Part shown: piece after piece, positions 1 through 13,079 of the stretch | Layout of the letters: the number at the start of each line of letters is the position of its first letter | Numbering within the stretch: position 1 is the stretch's first letter | NCBI GenBank assembly: GCA_026874595.1 | Contig: CM049306.1 | Location: 28,945,519-29,009,518 of the forward strand | Direction of reading: 5' to 3' | Origin: Sipunculus nudus | Lineage: Eukaryota; Annelida; Sipuncula; Golfingiida; Sipunculidae | Length of the DNA stretch: 64,000 bases | Notes under the pieces: model-generated | Seen by the model: the letters and a program-made list of their open reading frames with translations, nothing else | Told to the model about the DNA's origin: nothing | Database searches by the model: none | Position numbers and translations under genes: made by a program

Positions 1-2373
1 GGTACAGGTTAATTTGTCTGATATAAATGATACTGGGATGGTACAGGTTTACCTGTCTAATATAAACAATCCTGGGATGGTATAAGTTTACCTGTCTGAT
101 ATAAATGATCCTGGGATGGTACAGGTTTACCTGTCTGATATAAACAATCCTGGGATGGTATAGGTTTACCTGTTGGATATAAATGATCCTGGGATGGTAT
201 AGGTTTACCTGTCTGATATAAACAATCCTGGGATGGTACAGGTTTACCTGTATGATACAAACAATCCTGGGATGGTATAAGTCTACCTGTCGGACATAAA
301 TGATCCTGGGATGGTATTGGTTTACCTGTACAGGTTTACCTGTCTGATATGAATAATCCAGGGATGGTACAGGTTTACCTGTCTGATATAAACAATCCTG
401 TGATGGTACAGGTTTACCTGTCAGATATAAACAATCCTTGGATGGTACAGGTTTATCTGTCAGTTATAAACAATCCTGGGATGGTACAGGTTTACCTGTA
501 TAATATAAACAATCCTGGGATTGTACAGGTATATCTGTATGATATAAACAATCCTGGGATGGTATAGGTTTACCTGTTGGTATAAATGATCCTGGGATGG
601 TAAAGGTTTACCTGTACAAGTATACCTGTCTGATATGAATAATCCAGGGATGGTACAGGTTAACCTGTCTGGTATAAATGATCCTGGGATGGTACAGGTT
701 TACCTGTCTGATATAAACAATCCTGGGATGGTATTGGTTTACCTGTCGGATATAAACGATCCTGGGATGGTACAGGTTTACCTGTCTGATATAAACAATC
801 CTGGGATGGTACAGGTTTACCTGTATGATACAAACAATCCTGGGATGGTATAAGTCTACCTGTTGGACACAAATGATCTTGGGATGGTATTGGTTTACCT
901 GTACAGGTTTACCTGTCTGATATAAACAATCCTGGGATGGTACAGGTTTACCTGTCAGATATAAACAATCCTGGGATGGTATAGGTTTACCTGTCTAATA
1001 TAAACGATCCTGGGATGGTACAGGTTTACCTGTCTGATATAAACAATCCTGGGATGGTACAGGTTTACCTGTATGATACAAACAATCCTGGGATGGTATA
1101 AGTCTACCTGTCGGACATAAATGATCCTGGGATGGTATTGGTTTACCTGTACAGGTTTACCTGTCTGATATAAACAATCCTGGGATGGTACAGGTTTACC
1201 TGTCAGATATAAACAATCCTGGGATGGTACAGGTTTACCTGTCATATATAAACAATCCTGGGATGGTACAGGTTTACCTGTCAGTTATAAACAATCCTGG
1301 GATGGTACAGGTTTACCTGTATGATATAAACAATCCTGGGATGGTACAGGTTTACCTGTATGATATAAACAATCCTGGGATGGTATAGGTTTACCTGTAC
1401 AAGTATACCTGTCTGATATGAATAATCCAGGGATGGTATAGGTTTACCTGTCTGATATAAACAATCTACGGATGGTACAGGTTTACCTGTCTGATATAAA
1501 CGATCCTGGGATGATACAGGTTTACCTGTCTGATATAAACAATCCTGGGATGGTACAGGTTTACCTGTATGATATAAACAATCCTGGGATGGTACAGGTT
1601 TACCTGTCAGATATAAACAATCCTGGGATGGTACAGGTTTACCTGTATGATATAAACAATCCTGGGATGGTACAGGTTTTCCTGTATGATATAAACAATC
1701 CTGGGATGGTACAGGTTTACCTGTCTGATATAAATGATCCTGGGATGGTATAGGTTTACCTGTCGGATATAAATGATCCTGGGATGGTATAGGTTTACCT
1801 GAACAAGTATACCTGTCTGATATAAACAATCCTGGGATGGTACAAGTTTACCTGTCTGATATAAATGATCCTGGGATGGTATAGGTTTACCTGTACAAGT
1901 ATACCTGTCTGATATGAATAATCCAGGGATGGTATAAGTTTACCTTTCTGATATAAATGATCCTGGGATGGTATAGGTTTACCTGTCTGATATAAACAAT
2001 CCTGGGATGGTACAAGTTTACCTGTCTGATATAAATGATCCTGGGATGGTACAGGTTTACCTGTCTGATATAAATGATCCTGGGATGGTATAGGTTTACC
2101 TGTACAAGTATACCTGTCTGATATGAATAATCCAGGGATGGTATAAGTTTACCTTTCTGATATAAACAATCTATGGATGGTATAGATTTACCTGTCTGAT
2201 ATAAACGATCCTGGGATGATACAGGTTTACCTGTCTGATATAAACAATCCTAGGATGGTACAGGTTTACCGGTCTGATATAATCAGTCCTAGGATGGTAT
2301 AGGTTTACCTGTCTGATATAAACGATCCTGGGATGGTACAGATTTACCTGTCTGATATAAATGATCCTGGGAT
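1..2373. repeat. 39-bp minisatellite with higher-order pattern
   Basis: About 60 tandem copies of a 39-bp unit whose core is GGTACAGGTTTACCTGTC followed by TGATATAAACAATCCTGGGAT. The core holds an inverted repeat ACAGGT-TT-ACCTGT. The array runs off the left edge, so its true length is unknown; it stops at about 2373 at a junction into unique sequence. Because 39 is a multiple of three, several frames stay open (13-residue units such as MVQVYLSDINNPG), but stops arise whenever TACAGG mutates to TATAGG. Eight 14-bp partial duplications of the core (starting 330, 616, 903, 1151, 1399, 1803, 1895, 2104) break every frame by +2. Not coding. Confidence 0.95.
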
Positions 2374-4860
2374 GTGCCACTTTGAGTCAGCGTGACATTT
2401 CTGCATCATCTGGACAGCAGCCTGACATGCCTGATCCACTGACAGACTGCTGGTGAAGGAGGTAATGGCTGCCAGGCAGGACACGATACAACCCTTATAT
2501 ACTTGCTGCAGTAAACTGTAAATAACAAAAATATGGATTCTGTTTACTCTTTAAAAATGTTGTAAAAACAAAACTTATTACAGTAATGATATAAACTGAC
2601 AAATTACTGAAATATAAAAATTATTATGTGTAATAGGTAGGAGTAGAGGTGACTGCAAATTAACATAAATGATTAAGTGATAGTGTAGCTTCTGCTCACT
2701 TGTCCAGGAAAAGTCTTAATTTCCCCCACAGCACTACATTGTTCTGTATAGTATAACAACCAATGAAACATCCAATGAAACATCAAGATACAAACTATTT
2801 AAAGGCTGTAATGATCAATTCAATTGTACAAGGTGGATTCTATTTCATCTTGCACTGAATCGTAAATTATATTACTAACAACACCTTATTGATCTACTTG
2901 ACTTGATAAACAGGATTTAGACTTTCAATAGGGATTTTATTTGGAAACATTTCAAGCCTTACTTCATCATTTGAATTACAAATTATTTGATTGGAATCAG
3001 ATGTGTGAACAATATAAGTTGATTTTTAGAGATTTTTGGTTTCCAATGTAAAACAGTAGTAGTTGTTTAAATTTTCAAAGGAATGAAGTCACAATGTTTT
3101 CTTTTAGGATGGTAAGAGATCATGCCCATACCGATATGCATGCAGCATTTTTAGGTATGCAACTTTTTCTGCTTTGAAATGAGCCCTGCTAACAGGCAAG
3201 ACGCCAGATGGACAGATGAAGATGAAGAACAATTAAAGGGTCATCTCACCAGCTAAGACAAGTTACAGTTAGCTCTGCAAAACTCTATCAAGTCACTTTG
3301 TATCCTAATTAAAATTAATAAAATGAAAGTATCTTGTTGTTCCCAAGATTTAAAAGTGATGATAATTACAATTTTGATCTCCCTGAATGGGATTTCATAA
3401 TACACTCCTTTTCAGAATTAGCTGTGAATACACGACTCAGTAGGCATCTATATAGGGCTGGTAACCTAACTTAGTCCTGATCCAAGCCATACAGAGGAAG
3501 GAATTACGCTGGTCTTCCATCATGTTGCATTGTTATCATGGTAAACAGCCCATAATCTTAACATTAGGCAATGAATGATGAATTAACACAAAAGAATACA
3601 TGTAATTTCATTACTTCAACCAATAATTTGTCTCCGTGGAAACAAGTCATTTCCTGTATTGCCTACAAGTTGGCCCTTGTCCATTGACGCGAGAGAGCCA
3701 TGCTTTTATTCATGCTGCCAGAAATCCAACAAACATACAGTGGGATTTACCAATATGCTAAATTTAAATGGGACTTTTTGCTCATGGTAGATGATGTTAG
3801 GAAGTATACTAAAAAAGGTAATGATTGGTCTGGTTGTTGTCAAGTGACATACTTGTAGGCCATGAGGCACTACCAAAAAAGAAGAAAATATTTGCATCCT
3901 CATAGAGCCTTGTTGAATGATGTACAAGCACTCTGACAGCCTGTATGCCGGTCACATGCTCTAATGTCAGAGGGCTGAAATGGCCATATTTTAGATTTGT
4001 ACCAATGCCACAGGCTACCAGTGAGAGTGACACCAACACTGGTATGTGTCATGTTGTTCAGTAAACTTATATTCGTCATTTTTCCTGTTCAGCAGGTAAG
4101 GTCATTCATAATTACTTACTAGGCATCAGCAACCAGGTCACTATACTCTTCTAGGTCAAATCCATCTGCAATGAAATACAGAATAAATATGAAACACTGT
4201 ATATCCTATAGAAACCCATCCTAAAAAGAACCAGGGATGGCAGCTAGAATACACTGACAGATTTAGAAGTCAAATACTACCACTGATAGCTCTGACAAGA
4301 ATCTAAACAATTAATGATGGCTCTGTCATGAATTAATTTGATTGCTGATGGCTCTGACAGGAATTCATAAAATGGTACAATGAACAAACCAAACTATTTC
4401 TGTTTGTTACTGAGTTTATTAGGATATCTGAAGTAATATTAAGATCACTTGAACCATATAGCCTTTAGTATCAATAGATGTGTATTAACTTCTAGTATAA
4501 ATCTGATCTGCCATATTTTCTACAAAAGAAAGCATTAAATGATCTCACGACAGTAGTGTAAATGGCTTGTGCTCACTGCCATGCAGCAGCAAGGAAAGTG
4601 GTACAATGATTATCCACCAGATGTCACTGCATTATGAGTGCCTCAGGTATATCAACTACCAAGATGATACAGTATAAACCCATCAAAAAGCATAAACATT
4701 TATTTCACAACAAAATATGTTGAAGAGAGATGCTTGAATTACAAATAATTCTTAAGCCTTGAAAAATGTGCCACCTATGACCTATGTCACACCATCAAAC
4801 ATCTTACCAAATGCCAGTCAACCGCAGACCTCAAAAGTTGCTATTTGCATGATGCGCAGG
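2374..4860. other. AT-rich non-coding stretch
   Basis: No gene or recognisable mobile element seen. A short three-fold repeat of a GATGGCTCTGACA-like motif lies at about 4275-4365. The few open frames are short, lack domain signatures and have no codon-level support. Confidence 0.5.
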
Positions 4861-5428
4861 ATGACTTAGTGAGCTCATGATGGGGAAATTCCCTTGTACC
4901 CCAAGAGCATAATGTTTATGTCAGCACAACAATGAAGTCATCATGACTTAGTGAGCTCATGATGGGGAAATTTTCTTGTACCCCAAGAGCATAATGTTTA
5001 TGTCAGCACAACAATGAAGTCATCATGACTTAGTGACCTCATGATGGGGAAATTTTCTTGTACCCCTAGAGCATAATGTTTATGTCAGCACAACAATGAA
5101 GTCATCATGACTTAGTGAGGGCATGATGGGTGAATTTTCTTGTACCCCTAGAGCATAATGTTTATGTCAGCACAACAATGAAGTTATCATGACTTAGTGA
5201 GGTCATGATGGGGAAATATCCTTGCACCTAAAGAGCATAATGTTTATGTCAGCACAACAATGAAGTTATCATGACTTAGTGAGGTCATGATAGGGAAATT
5301 TCCTTGTACCCTAAGAGCATAATGATTATGTCAGCACAACAATGAAGTTATCATGACTTAGTGAGGTCATGATGGGGAAATGTTTTATACCAACATGAGC
5401 ATAATGTTTATGTCAGCACACCATCAGG
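4861..5428. repeat. 82-bp tandem array, ~7 copies
   Basis: Units begin with ATGACTTAGTGAG and start at 4861, 4943, 5025, 5107, 5189, 5271 and 5353, exactly 82 bp apart with no indels. Copies differ by scattered substitutions only. The last copy degrades after the conserved GTTTATGTCAGCACA segment. The very regular spacing suggests recent amplification or gene conversion. Confidence 0.93.
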
Positions 5429-6277
5429 TTTATGAGTATTGATTCAAAACACTAGTAATGTGTTCATGACCTTTCTGTTTACCTACCACAATCCACACAC
5501 TCATGTGCCATAATAGATGACAGCTGAGGAACTAACGTGCTGGTACCAGCTGAACATTGATCCAGTGGCTTCACAGGTATAAGCTCACCATCCAAAAGAA
5601 CATATTTCATTCTTTTATTGGCAAATTATTCTTCAAATTAATCCTGTTTCTGTACCTCAAAGAAGGATTTATGGGCTGGCACAATGTTTGATTGAACATG
5701 TATTTACTTTTTCATTTATTTATACTTTATTTGCTCTAGCCAACAGAAAATCAGTTAAATCAATCAGTTCAGTATTATTCCAGTAGCAGTATTTTCCTTG
5801 TGATGATAATTTATATTCATCTGATGTAATGTGGGTGAAGGTTGATAATAGGGGACCTCTAATTTCACTAAAAAAGTTAAAGTGTGACCACATTTTTCAA
5901 TTTTTTTTTTTTGCTGTAGAGATTTTATGATGTAGTTGTTCAAATAATATGGATATTGTGTATTAAATTTTTCTTATTTTTGGGGAGGTAAGACATTCTA
6001 AAATGTCTGTCCTCTGCAGACTTTAATTTGTTTTGGGGGGGGGGGGGGGGAGAAAGTTTGTCATAATAATCATGTGTCATTGCTGATAAAAAAATAAGGG
6101 GAATAAATGTGTTTATTTTCCACTTCATCATCAACTTTATTTAGCAAAAGTATTCTTTTCAAAATGAGGTCACTTATAATCAACTTTAACTGTTATATGC
6201 TTTTGAATAACACTGACCCAAACAAGTATCTGATTTTGATACATGCCCAGTGCTGTGCTGGTAATTTCTAATCAATA
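5429..6277. other. AT-rich spacer with poly-G tract
   Basis: No gene seen. It contains a T-run near 5901-5913 and a 16-base G-run at 6035-6050. The small minus-strand open frame across this G-run is an artefact of the homopolymer (poly-proline). Confidence 0.5.
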
Positions 6278-8026
6278 ACTAGTGGCCTATGGGCAATGAC
6301 ACTCAGCTGAATTTGAAATACAGGTGATGAATGTATCAATGATTGATCTTATGATCTGGTGAAAAATAAAATATTTGTTAAGGAACCTTAAACAATGAGT
6401 AAAATGACTTCCAGAGTGCTCAAAATAATTTTTTTTTGCCCCCCCCCCCCTAGTCCTAAGAAAATAGGTAATAGCAACCTTGTTTAATTAAGGTATTGTT
6501 ATCCTCTAAAACACCTGTATCTAAAATCAATCCAAAAGTGGTTTATATTCATATAAGACCCCTTAAAGTATACGTTAACCTAAACCTGGTATAGAGATCC
6601 TTCTGATGGTTTACATATTTTTTCACTTTTCATTCATTTTTAAATGGTTTTGTAACATTTAAAAGAAAAATTAAATTCCTAATAGGTACACTATACTAAA
6701 CTATTTGAAAATATCTCCAAAAAAATTTTTTTTTCTTCTTTCATGTTTCTATCACCCTAAAAATTGAAATTTGAAATTTCATTTTTCAACAAGGGGACAC
6801 ACAGTAGAGGAAAAACAAAAAAAAAATCTGAGACATTGTCATGTCGTTTAATATAAGCCGATTAAAAAGCAGCTTATTTTGACTGGGGGCTTAATATAGT
6901 GTACCTTTTAAACATTTAAATTTGTTTTACATGTTTAAAATTTTGCAAAAATGAAAGAAAATTTAAAAAATATGTATACCATCAGAAAGATCACTGTACT
7001 AGGTTTAAGTTATATAATTTATTTGTATTCTTTATGGGTCTTATATGGAAATAAACCATTTTTGGATTTATTTGAGATAAGGGGTTTTAGACAATATGAA
7101 ACCTTAAGGTTTCCAAGGAGATTTTACTAGGAACTCCCCAAATGCTAACTTAGAAGTTGATTATGAATAATTTAAACAGATAAAATAATAGTTAAAAATA
7201 AGAAAAAATACTGGTGGTGCCATCAGTCTTCAGGAAATGATTAAATACTTCATGATCAATACTCAAGGAAAGAATAATGGCAAACAATAAATGCATTAGT
7301 TATTCTGATACTAGAGCTTTTGTATCAAATTTTTAATTATTCTGAAGGGGGGGGGGTACTTTGGACCCCATACCTCCAAGGATATAGGTCACAGTGATCT
7401 AATTACTGGTTCCATGGAGATTTGCCCAAGACTTCCCTGGATGTCATGTGGGAAGATTCTAGAACTAGCGGATACAATTTGTGCCCTGTCTGACTAACTG
7501 GGTGCTCAAAATCATGTTTTCAGCCTGTAGTTCTCAAATTATAGGTCATCATGACCTAATTTCAACTTTCCAAGGAGATTTACCTAGAACCTCTCTGGAT
7601 GTACATTTAGAAGTTTCTAGGTCTCATGGTTATGGCTTGTTTCCTGTTCACATAAGGACTGCTTCATCTAAAGGTCTCAAAAATAGGGAAAATAATGTGT
7701 TAAATTAGGGAAAATACAGGGGGCACCACCAGTCTTCAAGAAATGATGAAATCATCCATGATCAATATGCATGGAAAGAATCACTGCAATCAATGCATTA
7801 GTTTTTAAGATACTGGAGCATATGTATTAAATTTTTAATTATTCTCGGGGGTACTTTCTATCCCAATAAGTTGGAGGATATAGGCAGCAGTGACCTAATT
7901 TAGGTTACAAAGGAGATTTTTTATGGACCTCCATGGGCGTTCAGTGAGAAGATTCCAGCTCCAGCTGTTAAAATTTAATGGACAGATAGACGGACAGACA
8001 GATGAACAAAGAGTGATCAAATTACA
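6278..8026 (+). mobile_element. Old Pearl-like element, interrupted
   Basis: The degraded head at 6278 resembles the ACAAG..CCATGGG..GCTCAGCTGA head seen elsewhere in the window. The body holds diverged ~340-bp units (GGGTACTTT..GGATATAGG..TTCCAAGGAGATTT, then the GGTGGTGCCA-type motif near 7214 and again near 7727). The right side ends in a GACAGATAGACGGACAGACAG microsatellite and AAAGAGTGATC at about 7980-8018, without the terminal hairpin. A palindromic MITE sits inside one unit (6490-7106). It is the most diverged copy of this family here, and shares its first ~150 bp with the copy at 18987. Confidence 0.7.
6490..7106. mobile_element. Palindromic MITE with ~215-bp inverted arms
   Basis: The left arm (about 6490-6705) and the reverse complement of the right arm (about 6890-7106) align along their length. 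Shared landmarks are TAAAAC near the outer edge, TGGTTTAT, CATATAAGACC, TTAACCTAAACCTGGTA versus AACTTAAACCTAGTA, TTCTGATGGT, and GGTACACTATA at the inner edge. The central ~185 bp is T/A-rich. It interrupts the Pearl-like host unit between GCAACCTT and GGTTTCCAAGGAG, which adjoin in uninterrupted units. No coding capacity. Superfamily cannot be assigned. Confidence 0.72.
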
Positions 8027-10776
8027 TTTCTTTGTCCCAATGGTCTGATACATTTTTCATTTCGATGTACATGTGAGCTTTATGTATGCAATAATTGCAT
8101 GCATGTGTTTGTATGTATTAATTCAAATGCATAAAGAACGTTAGTGGATTAAACTAGCTGGCATATGATATATCTGACCACTGGATAAATCCATGATTAA
8201 TATGTTTTGGCTGAATTTGCTTTAATTGTCGGACAACTCCCACCCAGACCTCAGACCTTGCATCTGTTTGTTTATGATACTAATTACTCAGTTTCTTTAC
8301 CCTGATTTTTCATCAAGAGTAAAATACTCTATAAACAATACAATAGTAGACATTGCAATATGATACACACTGCTAGTTTACATTCCAGCATGCCTGTCAT
8401 CCCTCAGAGTCCTAGCGTTTATAGTGACAGTTTCTTAAAATAGTTTGATCAAAGACTGCTAAAAAATCCTCAATCGGATAACTTTTGCTGATTGCAAGGG
8501 TTCCCAAAGAAACTGGTAACAATTAGAAGCAGGTTTTTCAATGGGTGACCAAACACCAGAGCAGAAGCTTGCCAGAGGGCACGCTGTGTCACCTCCATGA
8601 AACAATTATCTCTAGCGGCCTCAGGTGATCACGGCGGGTCATTTTTTCCCCGTTTCCTGGGGTTTGTATCTCTCTGTTTGATCAGGGACAATGCTCCTGC
8701 CACTCACCCTCCGAACCTGGCACAGACTTTGCTGGAAGATAGGGAGCCGGTCTAAATTGATCAGCCAAACCATCTGAATTGAGCAATCCTCCTCATGAAT
8801 TAAACTCCTGTACTATGTGTGATAGAAAATAACAGTAGTCATTTGAAAAAGTCACCTCCAGCAGTTTGCTTATGTATAAATTTATTTATGAAATTGGTTT
8901 TCAAACATTTATGAGAAACCAAAAAGATAAGGCAAACTTTTTCTCAAACTCTTAGTAGTCAAATGATGCAGCTGCCAGCACAGATGTTGTTTCAGCATCA
9001 ATCTATCACAACAGCATTATAACCAGGCGGGGGCCATTAACCTTTGGACATATACCTCATCAGATTGTAAGGTTCATACAGTGCCTGAAACAGGATCACT
9101 ATTTTTTTATGTTCAATACATTTTATTCAACATCTGTATTCCAACCAAATCCATTTTGGGAATGTCCAATAAGGAAAAAAATATATTAAAAAATGATCAC
9201 AATGATTTGAATTGCATCCTTTGTTCCTGTCAAACATCTTTTTCTGTAGTATGAATTTTTAATAATGATAGTATATTTAATAATGATGGTATATTTTGAT
9301 GTGTATCTAAATAAATAAACTGAGAAAAGTGAAGCTAAAACAGTGTGTACCTCTAATTATCATAGCTTGCAATTACTTAATTGATCTAAGTTTTAATTCA
9401 ATGCTATTGGCACATGCTATAAATTTATTCCAATTTTTAAATAAGCTCAGTTGTAATTCAGTGCTAATGGTACATTCTATCCTCCAACCGAAAAAATGCC
9501 TATAGACTATATCCTCAGTTTGATGGCATGGAAGAAAGTGCTGAATATCTTTCTTCTAAACTAAATTCAGGTAATAATTCTAAGGAATAGGTAGAATGGT
9601 TAGAGGATAACTAAAAGAGAATATTTTTAGTTCAAAGAATACATAAATACAACTACCCTGGTTCTTTCAATGTATTTATTTAACAGCACAACATTATTTT
9701 TAAAAAAAGTAACAATCATAAAACAATGATCAGGGATCAAGACTTTCTGGACTGTTACCACACTGACAAATATATGGATAAATGACCTATCTGAGGAAGT
9801 AATTTTCAAAGAATCTGAACTTAGTCCTATCTTGAATCATATAAGTACCTATTCAGAGGCATGCACTGGAAAATTCAAACACTAATAATCTTGCAGTTAT
9901 TTGATTTTGTATGCTTGTGTGTATAGTTCACCTGTGTGTGTGTAGTAAGTAGTCTCATATATGGATTCATTACAGGCCAGATCTGGCATATAACCTCTAT
10001 GTGCTCTCCACAGCCACATTTCTCATCTATAATGATTATGCGGTTCAAGGTCTGGTCACTGACTGCTGAAGGCTTAAAGGAAATGCCAACCTGAAGATAT
10101 GCTGCAAGCGGTCTCTATCCAATGAGTACTTCAACAGGCAACCCACCCATAGATGTGCCTGGACCACATAATTATAGGGAAATGGATGGTCAAGTACAAG
10201 CCCACCTCAATCTGGGCATTTATTGAGGCAGATGGTAGTGCCATGTTACAGTAACCCGGCACGGTCTGAGCATAAACCATCCAGTCATGGTCAACTGACA
10301 CATAAACACTCCCAGAATTGGCCACTAAAACCTCCTAGTGTCTGATAATCAAACTGCCTCTACAGATTTTGCACAGACCCACACACAACCACCAGAGACA
10401 ACATCCAATCTGAGGTCTCTGCAGATCTGCTACTCTTGCTGGAATATCACAAACCTCATTAATGCAAAACTATTTGTATTCATAAATGTTCCATTACCGG
10501 TAGTATACCTTCACAATTCTATCTTCATTTCAATATAAAATGACTTCAATTATCCTATACCCATTAAACATGAATGATTTTAAACAAATGTCTGGCATCA
10601 GAAATGTGCCAGTAACTGTATTCAAAGTCACTGAGTAATGAAGCTAGTTTGAGGGCTCATGCAAGTTATTTTTGGGACACAGGCCATAATAAGACAGTCT
10701 CCAAAACTTATGCATTAAACACTGACCACACTTCTTGATGATGGAGCTGACCATCTTATATACTACTTATAAGTAA
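8027..10776. other. Non-coding stretch, no element recognised
   Basis: No gene or repeat family recognised. The interval 8570-8780 is more GC-rich than its surroundings and looks unique, as does 9960-10330. Either could be a conserved non-coding element, but nothing in the sequence proves it. Confidence 0.4.
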
Positions 10777-11459
10777 GGCCAAAAAAAAAATAAAAGGTAT
10801 GGTTCTCAGGCATCCCCACGCCAATTTTAAACCCCTGCATCAAAATTTTTTATTACTATTTTCAATAAAAACTTACCAATTTTGAGCTCCAGCTGCCCGG
10901 ACATTTCTTTTAAGAAGATAAAATCATAAAATTTTGATAAAATTTCCTTTGTTATGTAGTGCTTTTACTTGTTAAGCAAAATAAATCTGTTAGGCCAAAA
11001 AAAATTAAAGGTATGGTTCTCAGGCACAACCTGAATCAATTTTAAACCCCCGCATCAAAAATTTTTATTTTTATTTTCAAAAGAACTTACCAATTAGTAG
11101 CTGCAGCCGCTCGGACATTTCTTTCAAGAAGATAAAATTATGCAATTTCTTTTGTTATGTAGTGCTTTTACTTGTTTAGCAAAATAAATCTGTTATTATC
11201 ATGCTTTTCCCTTATCATTTGACATTTTTATCGAAACATAAAAAAAAAATAAAAAATAAAAAAACTGCCCGCCCACATTGATTTCTGAAAAAAAAGTGCC
11301 TGAGAACCATACCTTTATTTTTATTTTCGCCTTATCATCATGCTTTTCCCTTATCAATTGTGATTTTGATTGAAACATACAAAAAATATTGAAAAAAAAC
11401 CCCTGCCCAAATTGATTTCTGAAAAAAGCACCTGAGAACCAAACCTTACTTTTTTACCC
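10777..11459. mobile_element. MITE copy 1 (outer), interrupted by copy 2
   Basis: The ends are inverted: GGCCA(n)..AAAGGTATGGTTCTCAGGCA at left and the reverse complement of a similar sequence (..CACCTGAGAACCAAACCTTAC) at right. Removing the nested copy and its duplicated TTA leaves about 341 bp, matching the 339-bp length of copy 2. The body carries TTTTAAACCCCTGCATC and GTAGTGCTTTTACTTG landmarks. Non-coding. Confidence 0.85.
10993..11331. mobile_element. MITE copy 2 (inner), TTA target duplication
   Basis: A complete 339-bp copy bounded by GGCC-type inverted repeats (right end reverse-complements to GGCGAAAATAAAAATAAAGG) and flanked by TTA on both sides (10990-10992 and 11332-11334). Joining the flanks restores the sequence found uninterrupted inside copy 2 itself (AAATCTGTTATTATCATGC). 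A 3-bp TWA duplication with GG..CC termini is what PIF/Harbinger-type MITEs show; that assignment is inference. Confidence 0.88.
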
Positions 11460-11711
11460 TCAATTATAATGCTTTTATGAATGAAATGGCTATGTTACAA
11501 TAAGCTAGTTTAAAATTTGGACAAAATAACCACTCAGGATCTTTTTCACATACAAACATACAGTTGACATATTTACATGCAGGCTACACAAACATGGATG
11601 CAAGCTAATGCAAGAAAATATATCAAAACCTGAGGTAATTAAAGATTCTATTAAATTAAATATAACTTGATTGATCAACTGATCAAACATTTTCAACTAT
11701 TTTATATTTCT

Positions 11712-11952
11712 ATCATTTGGTTCATAGACAAAATATTGTGTTACTTTGCCCACAAACATTAAGTTCTGCATCATCCTGTCCATGGATAACATTCCATGAT
11801 ATTTTGCAAAAGAGACATGAATTCCTGTATCATCCTGTTCATGGACAAGATCCAGTAGCATTCTGTATCATGGACATCATCCAAAAGCATTCTGCTAAAT
11901 AGACATGAAGTCAAGTTTGAAACCCATGACTTAAAGTCAGCTGAGCTTAAAA
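11712..11952 (+). repeat. Short tandem stretch ending in Pearl-like tail remnant
   Basis: About three degenerate ~65-bp units containing CATCCTGTTCATGGACA-like sequence lead into ACTTAAAGTCAGCTGAGCT at 11930-11948, which is the right half of the tail hairpin found on the Pearl-like/Helentron elements. No head was found to its left, so this is probably a 5'-truncated copy. Confidence 0.55.
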
Positions 11953-12764
11953 CTAGGAAAAATATAAAAACCTGTCTTCCTGAAGTAAATACTTTTCAAA
12001 CAGAAGAAAGTGGCAACAAAGCATTCGATCTATTGGCATTGTCTTGAGGCATTTTGTCTCTTGAGGCATTTTGTTTTGATACATCTCCATGGATCTGCTT
12101 TCACCATTACTATTGTCCTTAACCTTCCAGACACCCACTTCAGCTATCTGCTGACTGGCAATAATTCACAGGTGCCTGTTTTAACCTTCTTTATATGTTC
12201 CAGCAGAACTTGTAAGCATTCCAGCTAACAACTAAAGCTTTCCTAAATCAAATATAGGCAGTCTAAATCTCCCAGAAACATACCTAAATTACACAAAGGT
12301 CTTCCAAATCTCCCTGATCAGTACTTGATTACATTTGGCCAAAGTCCCATTAGCATTTGCAGAAATTCATTGCTGGCGGTCAATTCTTATTTCAGATAAA
12401 TAAACCACATGCAGACAAGTCTGTTCCAGACATTCTCTTGGAAACAAGCATCTAGGTCTGCCATACCTGGTTTCTGTTGATTTTCACCTGACTGTTGATT
12501 TGATTATGGGATTTCTTGTTTATTTCTCATGACTCAAACATCTAAAACCCGATCCCTGTGTAATACTTAGTACATTTAAGCAGCAAATCATAAAAAAATT
12601 TAAGCAGACTTAAATTACAGCAGCAAATTTTTAACCAGTACTGATGGTATGTACTATTCACATGACAAATTAAAAACAATGCTATAAATATCCAGATAAT
12701 AGTATGATAAATATATCATGCAGTTAATCTTAAGCAGTATGGTTTAAACTATCAGCCTAATAAA
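11953..12764. other. Non-coding stretch
   Basis: AT-rich sequence without a recognisable gene, repeat or RNA. Confidence 0.45.
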
Positions 12765-12879
12765 ACAAGGGACCCATGGGTAACTGTGCTCAGCTGAAGT
12801 TGACCTTGAAGGTAAAAATCTAAAATAATATCAAATGGAGATAAAGTCTAAGAGGAAAAATTAATATAGGCCATTGCTG

Positions 12880-13075
12880 GTTGACATGATTGGTTGGTAT
12901 TGATGTGAAAGAAATTGTTGCAAATAATATTTTGTGACCAAAACATGCATTTCCTAATGTTAAAATTGAAGCATGTGATCAGTTTGTGAACATAAGATGA
13001 ACATCATAACCATGATCATTGGTTGATTTTTTTATAAATTGTTGACAGTCCAGTAGTTTACACATTTGTTAAATT
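12880..13075 (-). pseudogene. Helentron endonuclease C-terminal remnant
   Basis: Read on the minus strand with frameshifts, this segment matches the endonuclease tail found at 32590-32790: the TNDHG tract, a following MFTN-like segment in place of the other copy's VFTN, a stretch corresponding to ASVSTL, and a terminal GHK. It has several stops and indels, no start codon and no upstream helicase. The family role is a predicted endonuclease fused to the C-terminus of the Helentron Rep-helicase. Only about 65 residues survive. Identification rests on the alignment to the better copy in this window. Confidence 0.6.
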
Positions 13076-13079
13076 TGAT

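Noticed and set aside
1281-1829. 182-codon minus-strand frame in the 39-bp array
   Set aside because: Unit length is a multiple of three, several frames are open at once, and the 14-bp junctions shift every frame. It is a repeat artefact.
3179-3256. Short acidic frame ending the segment ATGAGCCCTGC..
   Set aside because: Only 25 codons, no flanking splice signals or family match.
4861-5428. Regular repeats as a CRISPR-like array
   Set aside because: Units are contiguous with no unique spacers, and the sequence is eukaryotic.
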